Assembly (NCBI GenBank): GCA_964585585.1
Contig: CAZPEL010000040.1
Span: 1 to 8,039, forward strand
Source: CAZNAQ01 sp964585585
Lineage (GTDB): Bacteria > Patescibacteriota > Patescibacteriia > Patescibacteriales > JAGXOH01
Direction of reading: 5' to 3'
Length of the DNA stretch: 8,039 bases
A program made the translations under genes and the position numbers. The notes below the pieces were generated by a model. It saw nothing but the letters and a program-made list of their open reading frames with translations. It ran no database searches and was not told where the DNA came from. This document shows, piece by piece, positions 1-5,830 of this stretch (positions are counted from its first letter, which is position 1; each line of letters opens with the position of its first letter).

Positions 1-48
1 AAAACTATAGCGGGCAAAGCCCTACGGCCATAGTTTTAAAGAAATAAT
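1..48. repeat. Truncated large palindrome (hairpin module P, left copy)
   Basis: The right arm at 30-48 is the exact reverse complement of the left arm seen complete in the other copy (7955-7973). Here only the last eight bases of the left arm (1-8) lie inside the window. The 21-nt loop at 9-29 holds a small inner hairpin, GGGC-AAA-GCCC (12-22). No coding potential is visible. Confidence 0.85.
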
Positions 49-74
49 GAAGATAGAGAGTTAAAAACTTTTTT
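1..74. repeat. Left copy of an exact 74-bp terminal direct repeat
   Basis: These 74 bases are identical to the last 74 of the window (7966-8039). They contain most of a large palindrome (1-48), a short linker, and the first bases of a second palindromic module that starts at 61. The repeat contains a five-codon ATG frame at 47 that I do not regard as a gene. The identity may come from an interspersed repeat at which a contig ends, or from a circular molecule. The sequence alone does not separate the two, but the first is more likely given that the cargo is an essential chromosomal gene cluster. Confidence 0.95.
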
Positions 75-111
75 GAGACCCCGCCGTTCGCGAACAGCGG
101 GGCAAAAAAGT
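67..111. repeat. Composite inverted repeat with GC-rich core (module X)
   Basis: Outer arms ACTTTTTTG (67-75) and CAAAAAAGT (103-111) are exact reverse complements. Inside them, 79-102 is a 24-nt palindrome beginning CCCCGC and ending GCGGGG, with one C/A mismatch (85 against 96). It could act as a bidirectional transcription terminator or be an intergenic mobile palindrome. There is no T-run directly after the + strand hairpin, so a + strand terminator is not well supported. The outer sequence recurs at 7906-7954 with a different core. Confidence 0.8.
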
Positions 112-115
112 CAAG

Positions 116-348
116 GTAGAACAAAATAGAATCCGGAATTTAAAAATTTAAGTAATCAGGATATTGCTTTAAAAACTCTTAAAGAAGGATCTTTAAGAAA
201 GTGGTAAGGTGATAACCTGGTGAAAATAGGGGAGGTAACTTCAACAAATACCAAAGTGCTTATCCCACAATTTAAAATTTAGCTGGATCACGAATTAAAA
301 GATTGTTAATGTTTTAATTCGTGATTTAGTTAATTTAAATAAATTGGC
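116..348 (+). other. Non-coding stretch with hairpins, possible small RNA gene, unassigned
   Basis: About 230 bases hold no ATG-initiated frame of meaningful length on either strand. They contain a 7-bp hairpin (CTTAAAG 178-184 with CTTTAAG 191-197). A possible long-range pairing of GTGGTAAG (201-208) with 259-268 encloses a GGTA/TACC pairing (234-237 with 249-252). A long hairpin follows at 279-333, and an intrinsic terminator lies just downstream (349-375). A purine-rich GGGGAGGT (230-237) looks like a Shine-Dalgarno motif but no start codon is suitably placed. I compared it by eye with tmRNA, RNase P RNA, SRP RNA, 5S rRNA and tRNA signatures and found no match. It could be a lineage-specific small RNA, the untranslated end of an upstream transcript, or degenerate sequence. 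No convincing promoter was found. Confidence 0.35.
279..333 (+). other. Long stem-loop upstream of the terminator
   Basis: ATCACGAATTAAAA (287-300) is perfectly complementary to 312-325. As RNA the stem extends outward with G-U and A-U pairs to 279/333, giving 22 contiguous pairs around an 11-nt loop (301-311). No T-run follows directly, so it is not a classic terminator by itself. It lies 15 nt before one, and may be the 3' part of a structured transcript. Confidence 0.6.
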
Positions 349-375
349 ACTGGTTTTGTTGAAAAACCAGTTTTT
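349..375 (+). terminator. Rho-independent terminator upstream of the ribosomal protein cluster
   Basis: A nine-pair stem ACTGGTTTT (349-357) and AAAACCAGT (363-371) closes a 5-nt loop, and a T-run covers 371-375. It would end transcription entering from the left on the + strand. This implies a transcribed unit in 1-348 and means that rplC is probably driven from a promoter downstream of 375 or by readthrough. Confidence 0.75.
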
Positions 376-450
376 AATTTAAAAAATAATCCGAATCCCC
401 CGAAGTATAATCCGAATTATCCGAATAGGGAGATGTAAAATTCGGATATC

Positions 451-476
451 CCCTCCTACGCTAAAGCTTCGGAGGG
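451..476 (+). repeat. Hairpin cassette within copy 1
   Basis: CCCTCC (451-456) pairs with GGAGGG (471-476). The 14-nt interior contains GC/GC pairing around TAAA. It is absent at the matching place in copies 2 and 3, where the heptamer block joins GTAG unit 1 with only a short spacer. It therefore looks like a separate palindromic sequence nested in copy 1, or a piece lost from the others. Confidence 0.6.
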
Positions 477-565
477 CAGGCCCCATTCGTAGAGCGGGTT
501 CACGAAGGGAATAACCATAAATAATCAATTCGGATGTCCCCCATTCGTAGCGGGGGTTCCCGAAG

Positions 566-585
566 GGAATAACCAGGAATAACCA
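566..585 (+). promoter_or_regulatory. 10-bp tandem duplication creating a Shine-Dalgarno-like AGGA before rplC
   Basis: GGAATAACCA occurs twice head to tail (566-575, 576-585). The junction makes AGGA at 575-578, eight bases before the rplC ATG. Copies 2 and 3 have only one such decamer. This is the only canonical AGGA at a proper distance from a start in the window. Confidence 0.6.
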
Positions 586-586
586 T

Positions 587-1411
587 ATGAAATTCATTTT
601 AGGAAAAAAAGTGGGTATGACCCAGATCTGGCAAGGAGAGGAAGTGGTTCCGGTCACTAAGATCCAGGCCGGACCGTGTTTAGTGACCCAAATAAAAACC
701 CAGGACAAGGACGGATATGATGCGGTTCAACTCGGATTTGGCCAGAAGAAGGACAAAAATATCAAAAAACCCCAAAAGGGGCATTTGAATAAATTTAGTG
801 TTAAACCCAGGTATTTAAGGGAATTCCGGATCTCGGAGCAGGAAGCAGCCGGTTTAGAAACAGGTGCTAAAATAGAGGCAGGCACTTTTGAGGCCGGAGA
901 CAAAGTGGATGTAGCCGGAGTTTCCAAAGGTAGGGGTTTCCAGGGTGTAGTCAAGCGATACAGATTTGCCGGAGCTATCAGAACTCACGGAACCAAGGAT
1001 CAGGAAAGAATGCCCGGATCAGCCGGAGCCATGGGAGTGGGTCGGATCTTTCCGGGCCAAAGAATGCCCGGCCGTATGGGCGGAGACAGAGTGACTGTTA
1101 AGAATTTGGAAATAGTGGAAGTGGATGCGGAGAATAATATTTTATTGGTCAAGGGATCCGTGGCCGGACCTAATCAAGGTTTGGTTTTCCTAAAAGGAGA
1201 GGGCGAGTTAAAGGTATCCGCAGTAGAGGAAGAACAAGCTTCTCCGAAAACACAGGAAGACACTGCCGAAGAGACAGCTTCGGAAGAAAAACAAGAAGAG
1301 GGGTCTGAGGAAAAGACCTCGGAAGAAACCGAAGCAGTTGAGCCCCAAAAGGAGCAGGAAAAGGCAAGCAATGATAATAATAATCCCGAAGAACCAAGCA
1401 CTAATCAATAA
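587..1411 (+). CDS. rplC: 50S ribosomal protein L3 with acidic C-terminal tail
   Basis: L3 is a primary 23S rRNA binding protein that helps shape the peptidyl transferase region. The first 210 residues are a full L3: start MKFILGKKVGMT, the GVSKGRGFQGVVKR segment (111-124), then HG (134-135), RMPGSAG (141-147) and GQRMPGRMG (157-165) in the central extension. By eye the glutamine that is methylated in E. coli L3 has no counterpart here. Residues 211-274 are an added tail with about 20 Glu and 2 Asp against 5 Lys, very likely disordered; typical L3 is about 205-210 residues. The start at 587 gives the family-typical N-terminus and directly follows the upstream repeat element. It is the first gene of the cluster here, and rpsJ, which usually precedes it, is missing. 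rplD follows after 11 nt. Confidence 0.97.
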   Translation: MKFILGKKVGMTQIWQGEEVVPVTKIQAGPCLVTQIKTQDKDGYDAVQLGFGQKKDKNIKKPQKGHLNKFSVKPRYLREFRISEQEAAGLETGAKIEAGTFEAGDKVDVAGVSKGRGFQGVVKRYRFAGAIRTHGTKDQERMPGSAGAMGVGRIFPGQRMPGRMGGDRVTVKNLEIVEVDAENNILLVKGSVAGPNQGLVFLKGEGELKVSAVEEEQASPKTQEDTAEETASEEKQEEGSEEKTSEETEAVEPQKEQEKASNDNNNPEEPSTNQ

Positions 1412-1422
1412 GTTAATAAAAT

Positions 1423-2079
1423 ATGTCCATTAAGGCCCAAGTTTACAATCAAAAAGGCGAAAAAGTCGAGGATATCAATCTATCCGATCATATTTTCGGT
1501 GTGGAAATAAAAAAGGATCTGGTGCACCAGGCCGCTACCACTCAAATGGGCAATCAAAGACAAGTTTTGGCTCACACCAAAACCAGGTCCGAAGTCAGGG
1601 GTGGAGGCAGAAAGCCCTGGAGACAAAAAGGCACCGGAAGAGCCAGAGCCGGAACCAACCGATCTCCTATTTGGATAGGAGGAGGTATTACTTTCGGCCC
1701 TACCAAGGACAGGAATTTTAAAAAGGATATAAATAAGAAAATGAAAAGAAAGGCCTTGTTCATGGCCCTGTCCGACAAACTAAACAACAAGAATTTGGTC
1801 ATTTTGGACAATTTGCAGGTCAAGGAATACAAGACTAAAGCTATGGACCAAACTTTGGCCACTATAGAAAAGAAAATAATTAAGACGGATCAGGCCAGCA
1901 AGAGAAGTTTATTGATCATACTGCCGGAAACCGAGGATAAAGTGGCCAAATCCGGCCGAAATTTGGTTGGGGTTAAGATCATTAATTCCGATAATATAAA
2001 TATTTTGGACCTATTGAAGTACAAGAATGTTATTTTTACCAAGTCGGTTGTAGAAAAAATAGAAGAAAGATATAAGTAA
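1423..2079 (+). CDS. rplD: 50S ribosomal protein L4
   Basis: L4 binds 23S rRNA and sends a long loop into the peptide exit tunnel, forming the constriction together with L22. In E. coli it also represses the S10 operon; nothing in this sequence shows whether it does so here. The protein has 218 residues, a normal length. The tunnel loop is clear at about residues 50-92: HTKTRSEVRGGGRKPW, then RQKGTGRARAGTNRSP and a GGG-x-FGP ending. The C-terminal half keeps the usual alternating strand/helix pattern. The leader is AT-rich with no Shine-Dalgarno motif. The ATG gives the family-like N-terminus MSIKAQVYNQKGEKV. The gap to rplW is 16 nt. Confidence 0.97.
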   Translation: MSIKAQVYNQKGEKVEDINLSDHIFGVEIKKDLVHQAATTQMGNQRQVLAHTKTRSEVRGGGRKPWRQKGTGRARAGTNRSPIWIGGGITFGPTKDRNFKKDINKKMKRKALFMALSDKLNNKNLVILDNLQVKEYKTKAMDQTLATIEKKIIKTDQASKRSLLIILPETEDKVAKSGRNLVGVKIINSDNINILDLLKYKNVIFTKSVVEKIEERYK

Positions 2080-2095
2080 GTAATTTGTTATAAAT

Positions 2096-2605
2096 ATGGC
2101 TTTATTTAAAAGAAGAAAAAAAGAGGACGAGGCCGAAGCCAAGAAATCGGATTCCTCCAAGAAGGCGAGCAAGCCCTCCATGAAGGATCTGTATAAGACG
2201 GAGGCCAAACCGGAAAAGAAAAAAACCGCCAAACCTTCAAAATCAGGAGCCGCCGCTCCGGCCAAGACAGGCAAGAGCGAGGGCGAACAGGCCGAGGCCA
2301 AAAAGGCGCCGGCCCAGAATACTCGGGCTTACAGGGTTTTGGTAAAACCTATTATAACCGAGAGAAGCGGAGATCTGGGGGTGCATAATAAGTATGTCTT
2401 CGAGATAAGCAAGGATGCCAACAAGGTGGAAGTGGCCAAATCGATCCAAGAGGTTTACGGCGTAAGCCCCACCAAGGTGAATATAATAAGAATGAAAGGC
2501 AAACGGGTTAGATTCGGCCGAATTTACGGCAAAAGAAAGGATTGGAAAAAAGCCATAGTTACTTTGCCTCAAGGCAAGACCATTAATGTTTACGAAGGAG
2601 TATAG
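2096..2605 (+). CDS. rplW: 50S ribosomal protein L23 with basic N-terminal extension
   Basis: L23 sits at the exit of the peptide tunnel and is the docking site for trigger factor and SRP in well-studied bacteria. The conserved domain occupies about residues 77-169, beginning RAYRVLVKPIITERSG and including the VYGVSPTKVNIIRMKGK segment. Ahead of it lie about 76 residues rich in Lys, Ala, Glu and Ser, starting MALFKRRKK, with no recognisable fold; L23 is usually near 95-100 residues. No in-frame ATG lies at the start of the core, and the only internal Met in the extension is residue 29. The start at 2096 has the same AT-rich leader ending in T as its neighbours, so the extension appears to be translated. 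It stops with TAG. The gap to rplB is 40 nt and holds a short tandem repeat. Confidence 0.95.
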   Translation: MALFKRRKKEDEAEAKKSDSSKKASKPSMKDLYKTEAKPEKKKTAKPSKSGAAAPAKTGKSEGEQAEAKKAPAQNTRAYRVLVKPIITERSGDLGVHNKYVFEISKDANKVEVAKSIQEVYGVSPTKVNIIRMKGKRVRFGRIYGKRKDWKKAIVTLPQGKTINVYEGV

Positions 2606-2610
2606 TTTTA

Positions 2611-2645
2611 GATATTAGATATTAGAAATTAGATATTAGAATATT
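2611..2645 (+). repeat. Short AT-rich tandem repeat in the rplW-rplB gap
   Basis: GATATTA-type units recur three times (2611-2617, 2618-2624 imperfect, 2632-2638), with AATT between, ending at the rplB ATG. It leaves the rplB leader free of any Shine-Dalgarno motif. It may be simple-sequence slippage with no function. Confidence 0.55.
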
Positions 2646-3488
2646 ATGGGCATTAAGAAAGTAAAACCAACCACACCGGCCAGACGTCAAGCTTTATTTG
2701 ATGATTTTTCCGATATCACCAAAAAGAAACCGGAAAAGAGCTTGACCAAGAGCAAGAAACGAGGTAGTGGCAGGAATACTCAAGGCAAGATAACCGTCCG
2801 TCATCGAGGCGGAGGAGCCAGGAGATCTCTGAGAAAGATAGATTTCAAAAGGGATAAATTTGATATTCCGGCTAAAGTTGCTTCTATCGAATACGACCCT
2901 AACCGGGGAGCCAGAATCGCCTTATTGAATTATAAGGACGGTGAAAAAAGGTATATAGTGGCTCCGGTGGATCTGCGAGTGGGCCAGGAGATTATCAGTT
3001 CCAAGAATCAAATAGAGATCAAACCCGGAAATAGTCTGCCGGTCAAATATATTCCGGCCGGTATGGCGGTCTATAATGTGGAACTGGAGCCGGGAAAGGG
3101 CGGAATTTTGGCCCGAGGAGCCGGAAATGTAATTTATATAATGGGTGTGGAAAAGAAACATGCCCAGATCAAGCTACCTTCCGGTGAAGTAAGACTTATT
3201 AGTAAGGAGTGTCTTTGCACCGTAGGCCAGGCCAGTAATCCGGAGAAAAGGCATATCAAGATAGGTAACGCCGGCCGTAAAAGGCACTTGGGTTTCCGTC
3301 CCACTGTCCGAGGTACTGCCATGAATCCGGTGGATCATCCGCATGGTGGTGGTGAAGGTAAGCAGCCCATTGGTATGAAATATCCCAAAACTCCTTGGGG
3401 TAAAAACGCCAGAGGAGTGAAGACCAGAAGAAAGAAATATTCCGATAAGTTGATAATCAAGAGAAGAGGTAAGAAAAGAAGGGGGTAA
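2646..3488 (+). CDS. rplB: 50S ribosomal protein L2
   Basis: L2 is a large primary 23S rRNA binding protein needed for subunit joining and peptidyl transferase activity. At 280 residues it is of usual length. The signature MNPVDHPHGGGEGKQ lies at residues 226-240, and its first His (231) aligns by eye with the E. coli residue implicated in activity (His229). The N-terminal RNA-binding domain contains GRNTQGKITVRHRGGGARR (42-60) and YDPNRGARIALL (83-94). The C-terminal tail is strongly basic (KRRGKKRRG), as in the family. The AT-rich leader is made by the short tandem repeat. The gap to rpsS is 22 nt. Nothing suggests truncation or frameshift. Confidence 0.98.
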   Translation: MGIKKVKPTTPARRQALFDDFSDITKKKPEKSLTKSKKRGSGRNTQGKITVRHRGGGARRSLRKIDFKRDKFDIPAKVASIEYDPNRGARIALLNYKDGEKRYIVAPVDLRVGQEIISSKNQIEIKPGNSLPVKYIPAGMAVYNVELEPGKGGILARGAGNVIYIMGVEKKHAQIKLPSGEVRLISKECLCTVGQASNPEKRHIKIGNAGRKRHLGFRPTVRGTAMNPVDHPHGGGEGKQPIGMKYPKTPWGKNARGVKTRRKKYSDKLIIKRRGKKRRG

Positions 3489-3510
3489 TAATTAAAATAT
3501 CCAAATAATT

Positions 3511-3783
3511 ATGTCAAGAAGTCTAAAAAAGGGCCCGTATATAAATCAACATTTATTAAAGAAGATCCAGGAATTAAAGCCGGGCGACAAAACAGTCATT
3601 AAGACTTGGGACCGAGCTTGCACTGTCACTCCGGAAATGGTTGGTTTTACTATCGGAGTTCATAACGGCAAAAAACATGTTCCTATTTTGATATCCGAGG
3701 ATATGGTGGGCCATAAATTGGGAGAATTCGCCCCTACCAGAAAATTCATCAGCCATGGGGGTAAAATGGCCAAAGGCAAGTAA
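3511..3783 (+). CDS. rpsS: 30S ribosomal protein S19
   Basis: S19 binds the head of the 30S subunit with S13, near the A-site tRNA and the intersubunit bridge. The 90-residue protein is of normal length and starts MSRSLKKGPYINQHL. It has the family core HNGKKHVPILISEDMVGHKL (51-70) followed by GEFAPTRKF. The usual residue pattern before TPEMVGFTI is slightly altered (ACTVTPEMVG), which is a minor sequence variation. It lies between L2 and L22 as in almost all S10 clusters, with 22 nt before it and 42 nt after it. Confidence 0.97.
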   Translation: MSRSLKKGPYINQHLLKKIQELKPGDKTVIKTWDRACTVTPEMVGFTIGVHNGKKHVPILISEDMVGHKLGEFAPTRKFISHGGKMAKGK

Positions 3784-3825
3784 TCCCTTTGGGCGTATTA
3801 ATCAAAATAAATAAGAATTAAATAT

Positions 3826-4404
3826 ATGGAAGTTAAAGCTAAAGTAAAACATAACAGGATCTCTCCGAGAAAGGCGCGGTTAGTGGTGGACGTGGTTCGC
3901 GGGATGCGGATCGATCAAGCTTTGAATCAATTGAGATTTTTGCACAAAAAGGCCTCGATCCCGGTAAAGAAATTAGTAGAATCCGCCCTGGCCAATGCCG
4001 AGCATAACTATGACCTAAAAAAGGATAATCTGTATATAAAAGAGATCCGAGTGGATGAGGGCAGGATCCTGCATCGGTGGATGCCCCGAGCTTATGGCCG
4101 AGCCACTCCGATCCGGAAGAGAACCAGCCATGTCAGCGTGGTCTTGGGGGAAATAGTGGATTCCGGAGAGGTAGCTCCCAAGAAGCAGGAAATAGAAGCT
4201 CCGGTTAATCTGCAGCAGATGGCGCAACAGCAAGATCAGGAGCAAAAGCAAGAAGAGGCAAAAACTTCCACTAAAAAGCAAGCTTCCCAGAAACAGGAAG
4301 CATCCGCTACCAAAAAACAGACCGCGGGCAAAACCGCCGCCAAGAAACAGGACAAGCAAGACAAGTCGGAAGAACAGAAACAAGAAAAGACAGATAAAAA
4401 ATAA
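3826..4404 (+). CDS. rplV: 50S ribosomal protein L22 with Gln/Lys-rich C-terminal tail
   Basis: L22 binds 23S rRNA, contacts all its domains during assembly, and lines the exit tunnel with a beta-hairpin. Residues 1-110 are a complete L22: ISPRKARLVVDVVRG (12-26), the EHNYDL segment (59-64), and the tunnel hairpin GRILHRWMPRAYGRATPIRK (79-98). Residues 111-192 are an added low-complexity tail with about 17 Gln and 18 Lys, no hydrophobic core, and likely disorder or a charged helix. L22 is usually about 110-115 residues. The tail is in frame with no stop or base-composition break, so it looks like a real part of the protein. A 59-nt gap with a hairpin separates it from rpsC. Confidence 0.96.
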   Translation: MEVKAKVKHNRISPRKARLVVDVVRGMRIDQALNQLRFLHKKASIPVKKLVESALANAEHNYDLKKDNLYIKEIRVDEGRILHRWMPRAYGRATPIRKRTSHVSVVLGEIVDSGEVAPKKQEIEAPVNLQQMAQQQDQEQKQEEAKTSTKKQASQKQEASATKKQTAGKTAAKKQDKQDKSEEQKQEKTDKK

Positions 4405-4412
4405 TATAATTC

Positions 4413-4450
4413 GCGGATTTCCTTCTACTCCTTTAAGGGTTAGAAGCCGC
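4413..4450 (+). promoter_or_regulatory. Hairpin in the rplV-rpsC gap
   Basis: GCGG (4413-4416) pairs with CCGC (4447-4450), and CTTCTA (4422-4427) pairs with TAGAAG (4441-4446). A five-base bulge lies on the left and a 13-nt loop contains a further CCTT/AAGG match. It ends 13 nt before the rpsC ATG, in the longest non-repeat gap of the cluster. It has no T-run, so it is not a terminator. A protein-binding or RNA-processing site is possible, but nothing proves it. Confidence 0.45.
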
Positions 4451-4463
4451 ATTTCAATAATTT

Positions 4464-5153
4464 ATGGGTAAGAAAGTGAATCCAAAAATCATAAGAACCG
4501 GAGTGATAAGAACTTGGCCTTCTGTGTGGTTTAGCCGAGGACAGGATTATATCAAGAATGTGCAACAAGATGTCAATATCAGGAAGTTTTTATTGCATCA
4601 TTTGCGGGAGGCCGGAGTTAACGAGGTAAAGATAGAAAGGGATTCCAAAAAGATACGAATAGCCATCCACACCGCCAAGCCGGGCTTGATCATCGGCCGC
4701 GGTGGAGCCGGGATCGAAGAGTTGAAAAAGAAGATCCATAGAAGATTTTTAAAGAATTTCCGACCCAATGAGATAGATATCAGTATCAAGGAAGTGGACA
4801 GGCCCAATTTGAGTGCCCAAGTGGTTTTGCAGTCCATGATAGTTGATCTGGAGAAAAGAGTTCCTTTTAAGAAGGTAATGAAGCAGGCGGCCAGCCGAGT
4901 GGAAAAGGCCGGGGCCTTGGGAGTAAAGATAATCGTTAAGGGAAGGTTGAACGGATCCGAGATCGCCCGAGCGGAGAAATTGGTGAATGGTAAAGTTCCT
5001 TTGCAGACCCTGCGATCCGATATTGATTATGCCCGAGGTTGGGCCCATACATCCTACGGCAGTATTGGTATTAAGATATGGATATACAAGGGTGATATCT
5101 TCGGTGATTCCGAAGAGGATACCGGAGAGGTTGTCAATAAGAAACACAGTTAA
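4464..5153 (+). CDS. rpsC: 30S ribosomal protein S3
   Basis: S3 lies at the mRNA entry site of the 30S head with S4 and S5 and contributes to mRNA unwinding. At 229 residues it is of family length. The N-terminal start MGKKVNPKIIRTGVIRTW is typical. A KH domain follows, with the GxxG loop GRGG at residues 78-81 in KPGLIIGRGGAGIEELKKKI. The C-terminal S3 domain has the LNGSEIAR segment, then DIDYARGWAHTSYGSIGIKIWIY. The AT-rich leader has no Shine-Dalgarno motif. The gap to rplP is 40 nt. No extension or odd residue is visible. Confidence 0.98.
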   Translation: MGKKVNPKIIRTGVIRTWPSVWFSRGQDYIKNVQQDVNIRKFLLHHLREAGVNEVKIERDSKKIRIAIHTAKPGLIIGRGGAGIEELKKKIHRRFLKNFRPNEIDISIKEVDRPNLSAQVVLQSMIVDLEKRVPFKKVMKQAASRVEKAGALGVKIIVKGRLNGSEIARAEKLVNGKVPLQTLRSDIDYARGWAHTSYGSIGIKIWIYKGDIFGDSEEDTGEVVNKKHS

Positions 5154-5193
5154 TTTTAAAATCTTACAAGTTTCAAGATAATTAGAAAATATT

Positions 5194-5601
5194 ATGTTAG
5201 TACCCAAAAAGACCAAATATAGAAAAGCGCATAAGTTCAAGAATTTGGGCAAAGCCACCAGCACCACCAATGTGGATTTTGGTAGTTTTGGCTTGAAGAG
5301 TTTGGAGTCCAATTGGATCACCTCCAGACAGATAGAGGCCGCTCGTAAGGTTGTTACCAAATTTACCAAAAAAGGAGGCAAGATCTGGATCCGGATCTTT
5401 CCGGACAAGCCGGTTACCGAAAAAGGTGGCGAGATCCCCATGGGTAAGGGAAAAGGAGCAGTGGATCATTATATTGCTCCGGTTAAAGCCGGAACCATTA
5501 TGTTTGAGGTGGATGGTCTTCCCCGGGAAACAGCGGAAAGAGCTTTGCATTTGGCCGCTTATAAGTTGCCGGTTAAGTGCAAGTTTGTTTCCAAGGAATA
5601 A
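5194..5601 (+). CDS. rplP: 50S ribosomal protein L16
   Basis: L16 binds near the A site and central protuberance of the 50S subunit and helps position the aminoacyl-tRNA acceptor arm. It has 135 residues, a normal length, and starts MLVPKKTKYRKAHKF. The conserved block GGKIWIRIFPDKPVTEK (61-77) is followed by MGKGKG (83-88) and the GLPRETAERALHLAAYKLP helix region (108-126). By eye the arginine that is hydroxylated in E. coli L16 (just before MGKGKG) is a proline here. It follows rpsC and precedes rpmC, as is standard, with 23 nt to rpmC. Confidence 0.97.
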   Translation: MLVPKKTKYRKAHKFKNLGKATSTTNVDFGSFGLKSLESNWITSRQIEAARKVVTKFTKKGGKIWIRIFPDKPVTEKGGEIPMGKGKGAVDHYIAPVKAGTIMFEVDGLPRETAERALHLAAYKLPVKCKFVSKE

Positions 5602-5624
5602 TTTAAAGAAATAAGTATTTAAAT

Positions 5625-5816
5625 ATGGATTTTAAAGAATTGCAAAAAAAGGAAAATGAGGATTTACAACAATTATTGGCTCAAAATCGGGATAAGTTGA
5701 GGGAATTGAGATTTAAGGATGCCAATAAACAGCTTAAGGATGTCAGGCAGATCCGGAAAGCAAGAAAGGATATAGCCAGAGTCTTGACCATATTGAATAA
5801 CAGGAAAAATAAATAA
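5625..5816 (+). CDS. rpmC: 50S ribosomal protein L29
   Basis: L29 is a small two-helix protein beside L23 at the tunnel exit. It has 63 residues, as expected. The pattern LRELRFKDANKQLKDVRQIR (25-44), followed by KARKDIARVLTILNNR, is the family signature of two long helices with basic faces. The N-terminus MDFKELQKKENEDLQQLL is helical and charged. It sits between rplP and rpsQ with short AT-rich gaps (23 and 14 nt), and its stop TAA is followed closely by rpsQ. Confidence 0.96.
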   Translation: MDFKELQKKENEDLQQLLAQNRDKLRELRFKDANKQLKDVRQIRKARKDIARVLTILNNRKNK

Positions 5817-5830
5817 TATAAATAAGATAT

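Larger units (their letters stand above)
386..586 (+). repeat. Interspersed REP-like element, copy 1 (upstream of rplC)
   Basis: This is the longest and most diverged copy. In order it has TCCGAAT heptamers (390-396, 411-417, 420-426) and the reverse-complement octamer ATTCGGAT (440-447). A hairpin cassette not present in the other copies follows (451-476). Then come two GTAG-plus-hairpin units: unit 1 at 481-519 (GTAG 489-492) and unit 2 from 538 (GTAG 547-550), joined by a linker with ATTCGGAT (528-535). The unit 2 hairpin is GGTTCCC (555-561), loop GAA, GGG (565-567), then a bulge and AACC. In unit 1 the arm is CAC against GGG, so one pair is broken. The element runs into the rplC start codon at 587. 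Confidence 0.85.

Noticed and set aside
47..64. ATG followed by a five-codon frame (MKIES), present in both terminal repeats
   Set aside because: It is too short, has no leader features, and is repeated only because it lies in the repeat.
119..136. Similarity of ATAGAATCCGG to the 3' conserved block of RNase P RNA
   Set aside because: No matching 5' block (GAGGAAAGTCC type) is found nearby, and the sequence upstream is a palindromic repeat.
230..258. GGGGAGGT as a Shine-Dalgarno for a short leader peptide starting at GTG 256
   Set aside because: The spacing is about 18 bases and the frame ends after eight codons; more likely part of an RNA structure.
282..291. GCTGGATCAC, like the 3' end of 16S rRNA
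   Set aside because: Only ten bases match. The anti-Shine-Dalgarno that should follow is absent and the upstream sequence does not align with 16S; the bases belong to a long hairpin.
406..411. TATAAT near the 5' end of each repeat copy (also 6134-6139 and 6657-6662), as a mobile promoter
   Set aside because: The hexamer is in all three copies but no fair -35 box or extended -10 lies at the proper distance, and in A/T-rich DNA the hexamer alone is weak evidence.
379..708. Minus-strand open frame across copy 1, with peptide resembling frames over copies 2 and 3 (6075-6345, 6358-6830)
   Set aside because: The shared peptide (for example NPRYEWGTSEL) is only the repeat read backwards. The frames overlap conserved ribosomal genes and have no consistent start or end.
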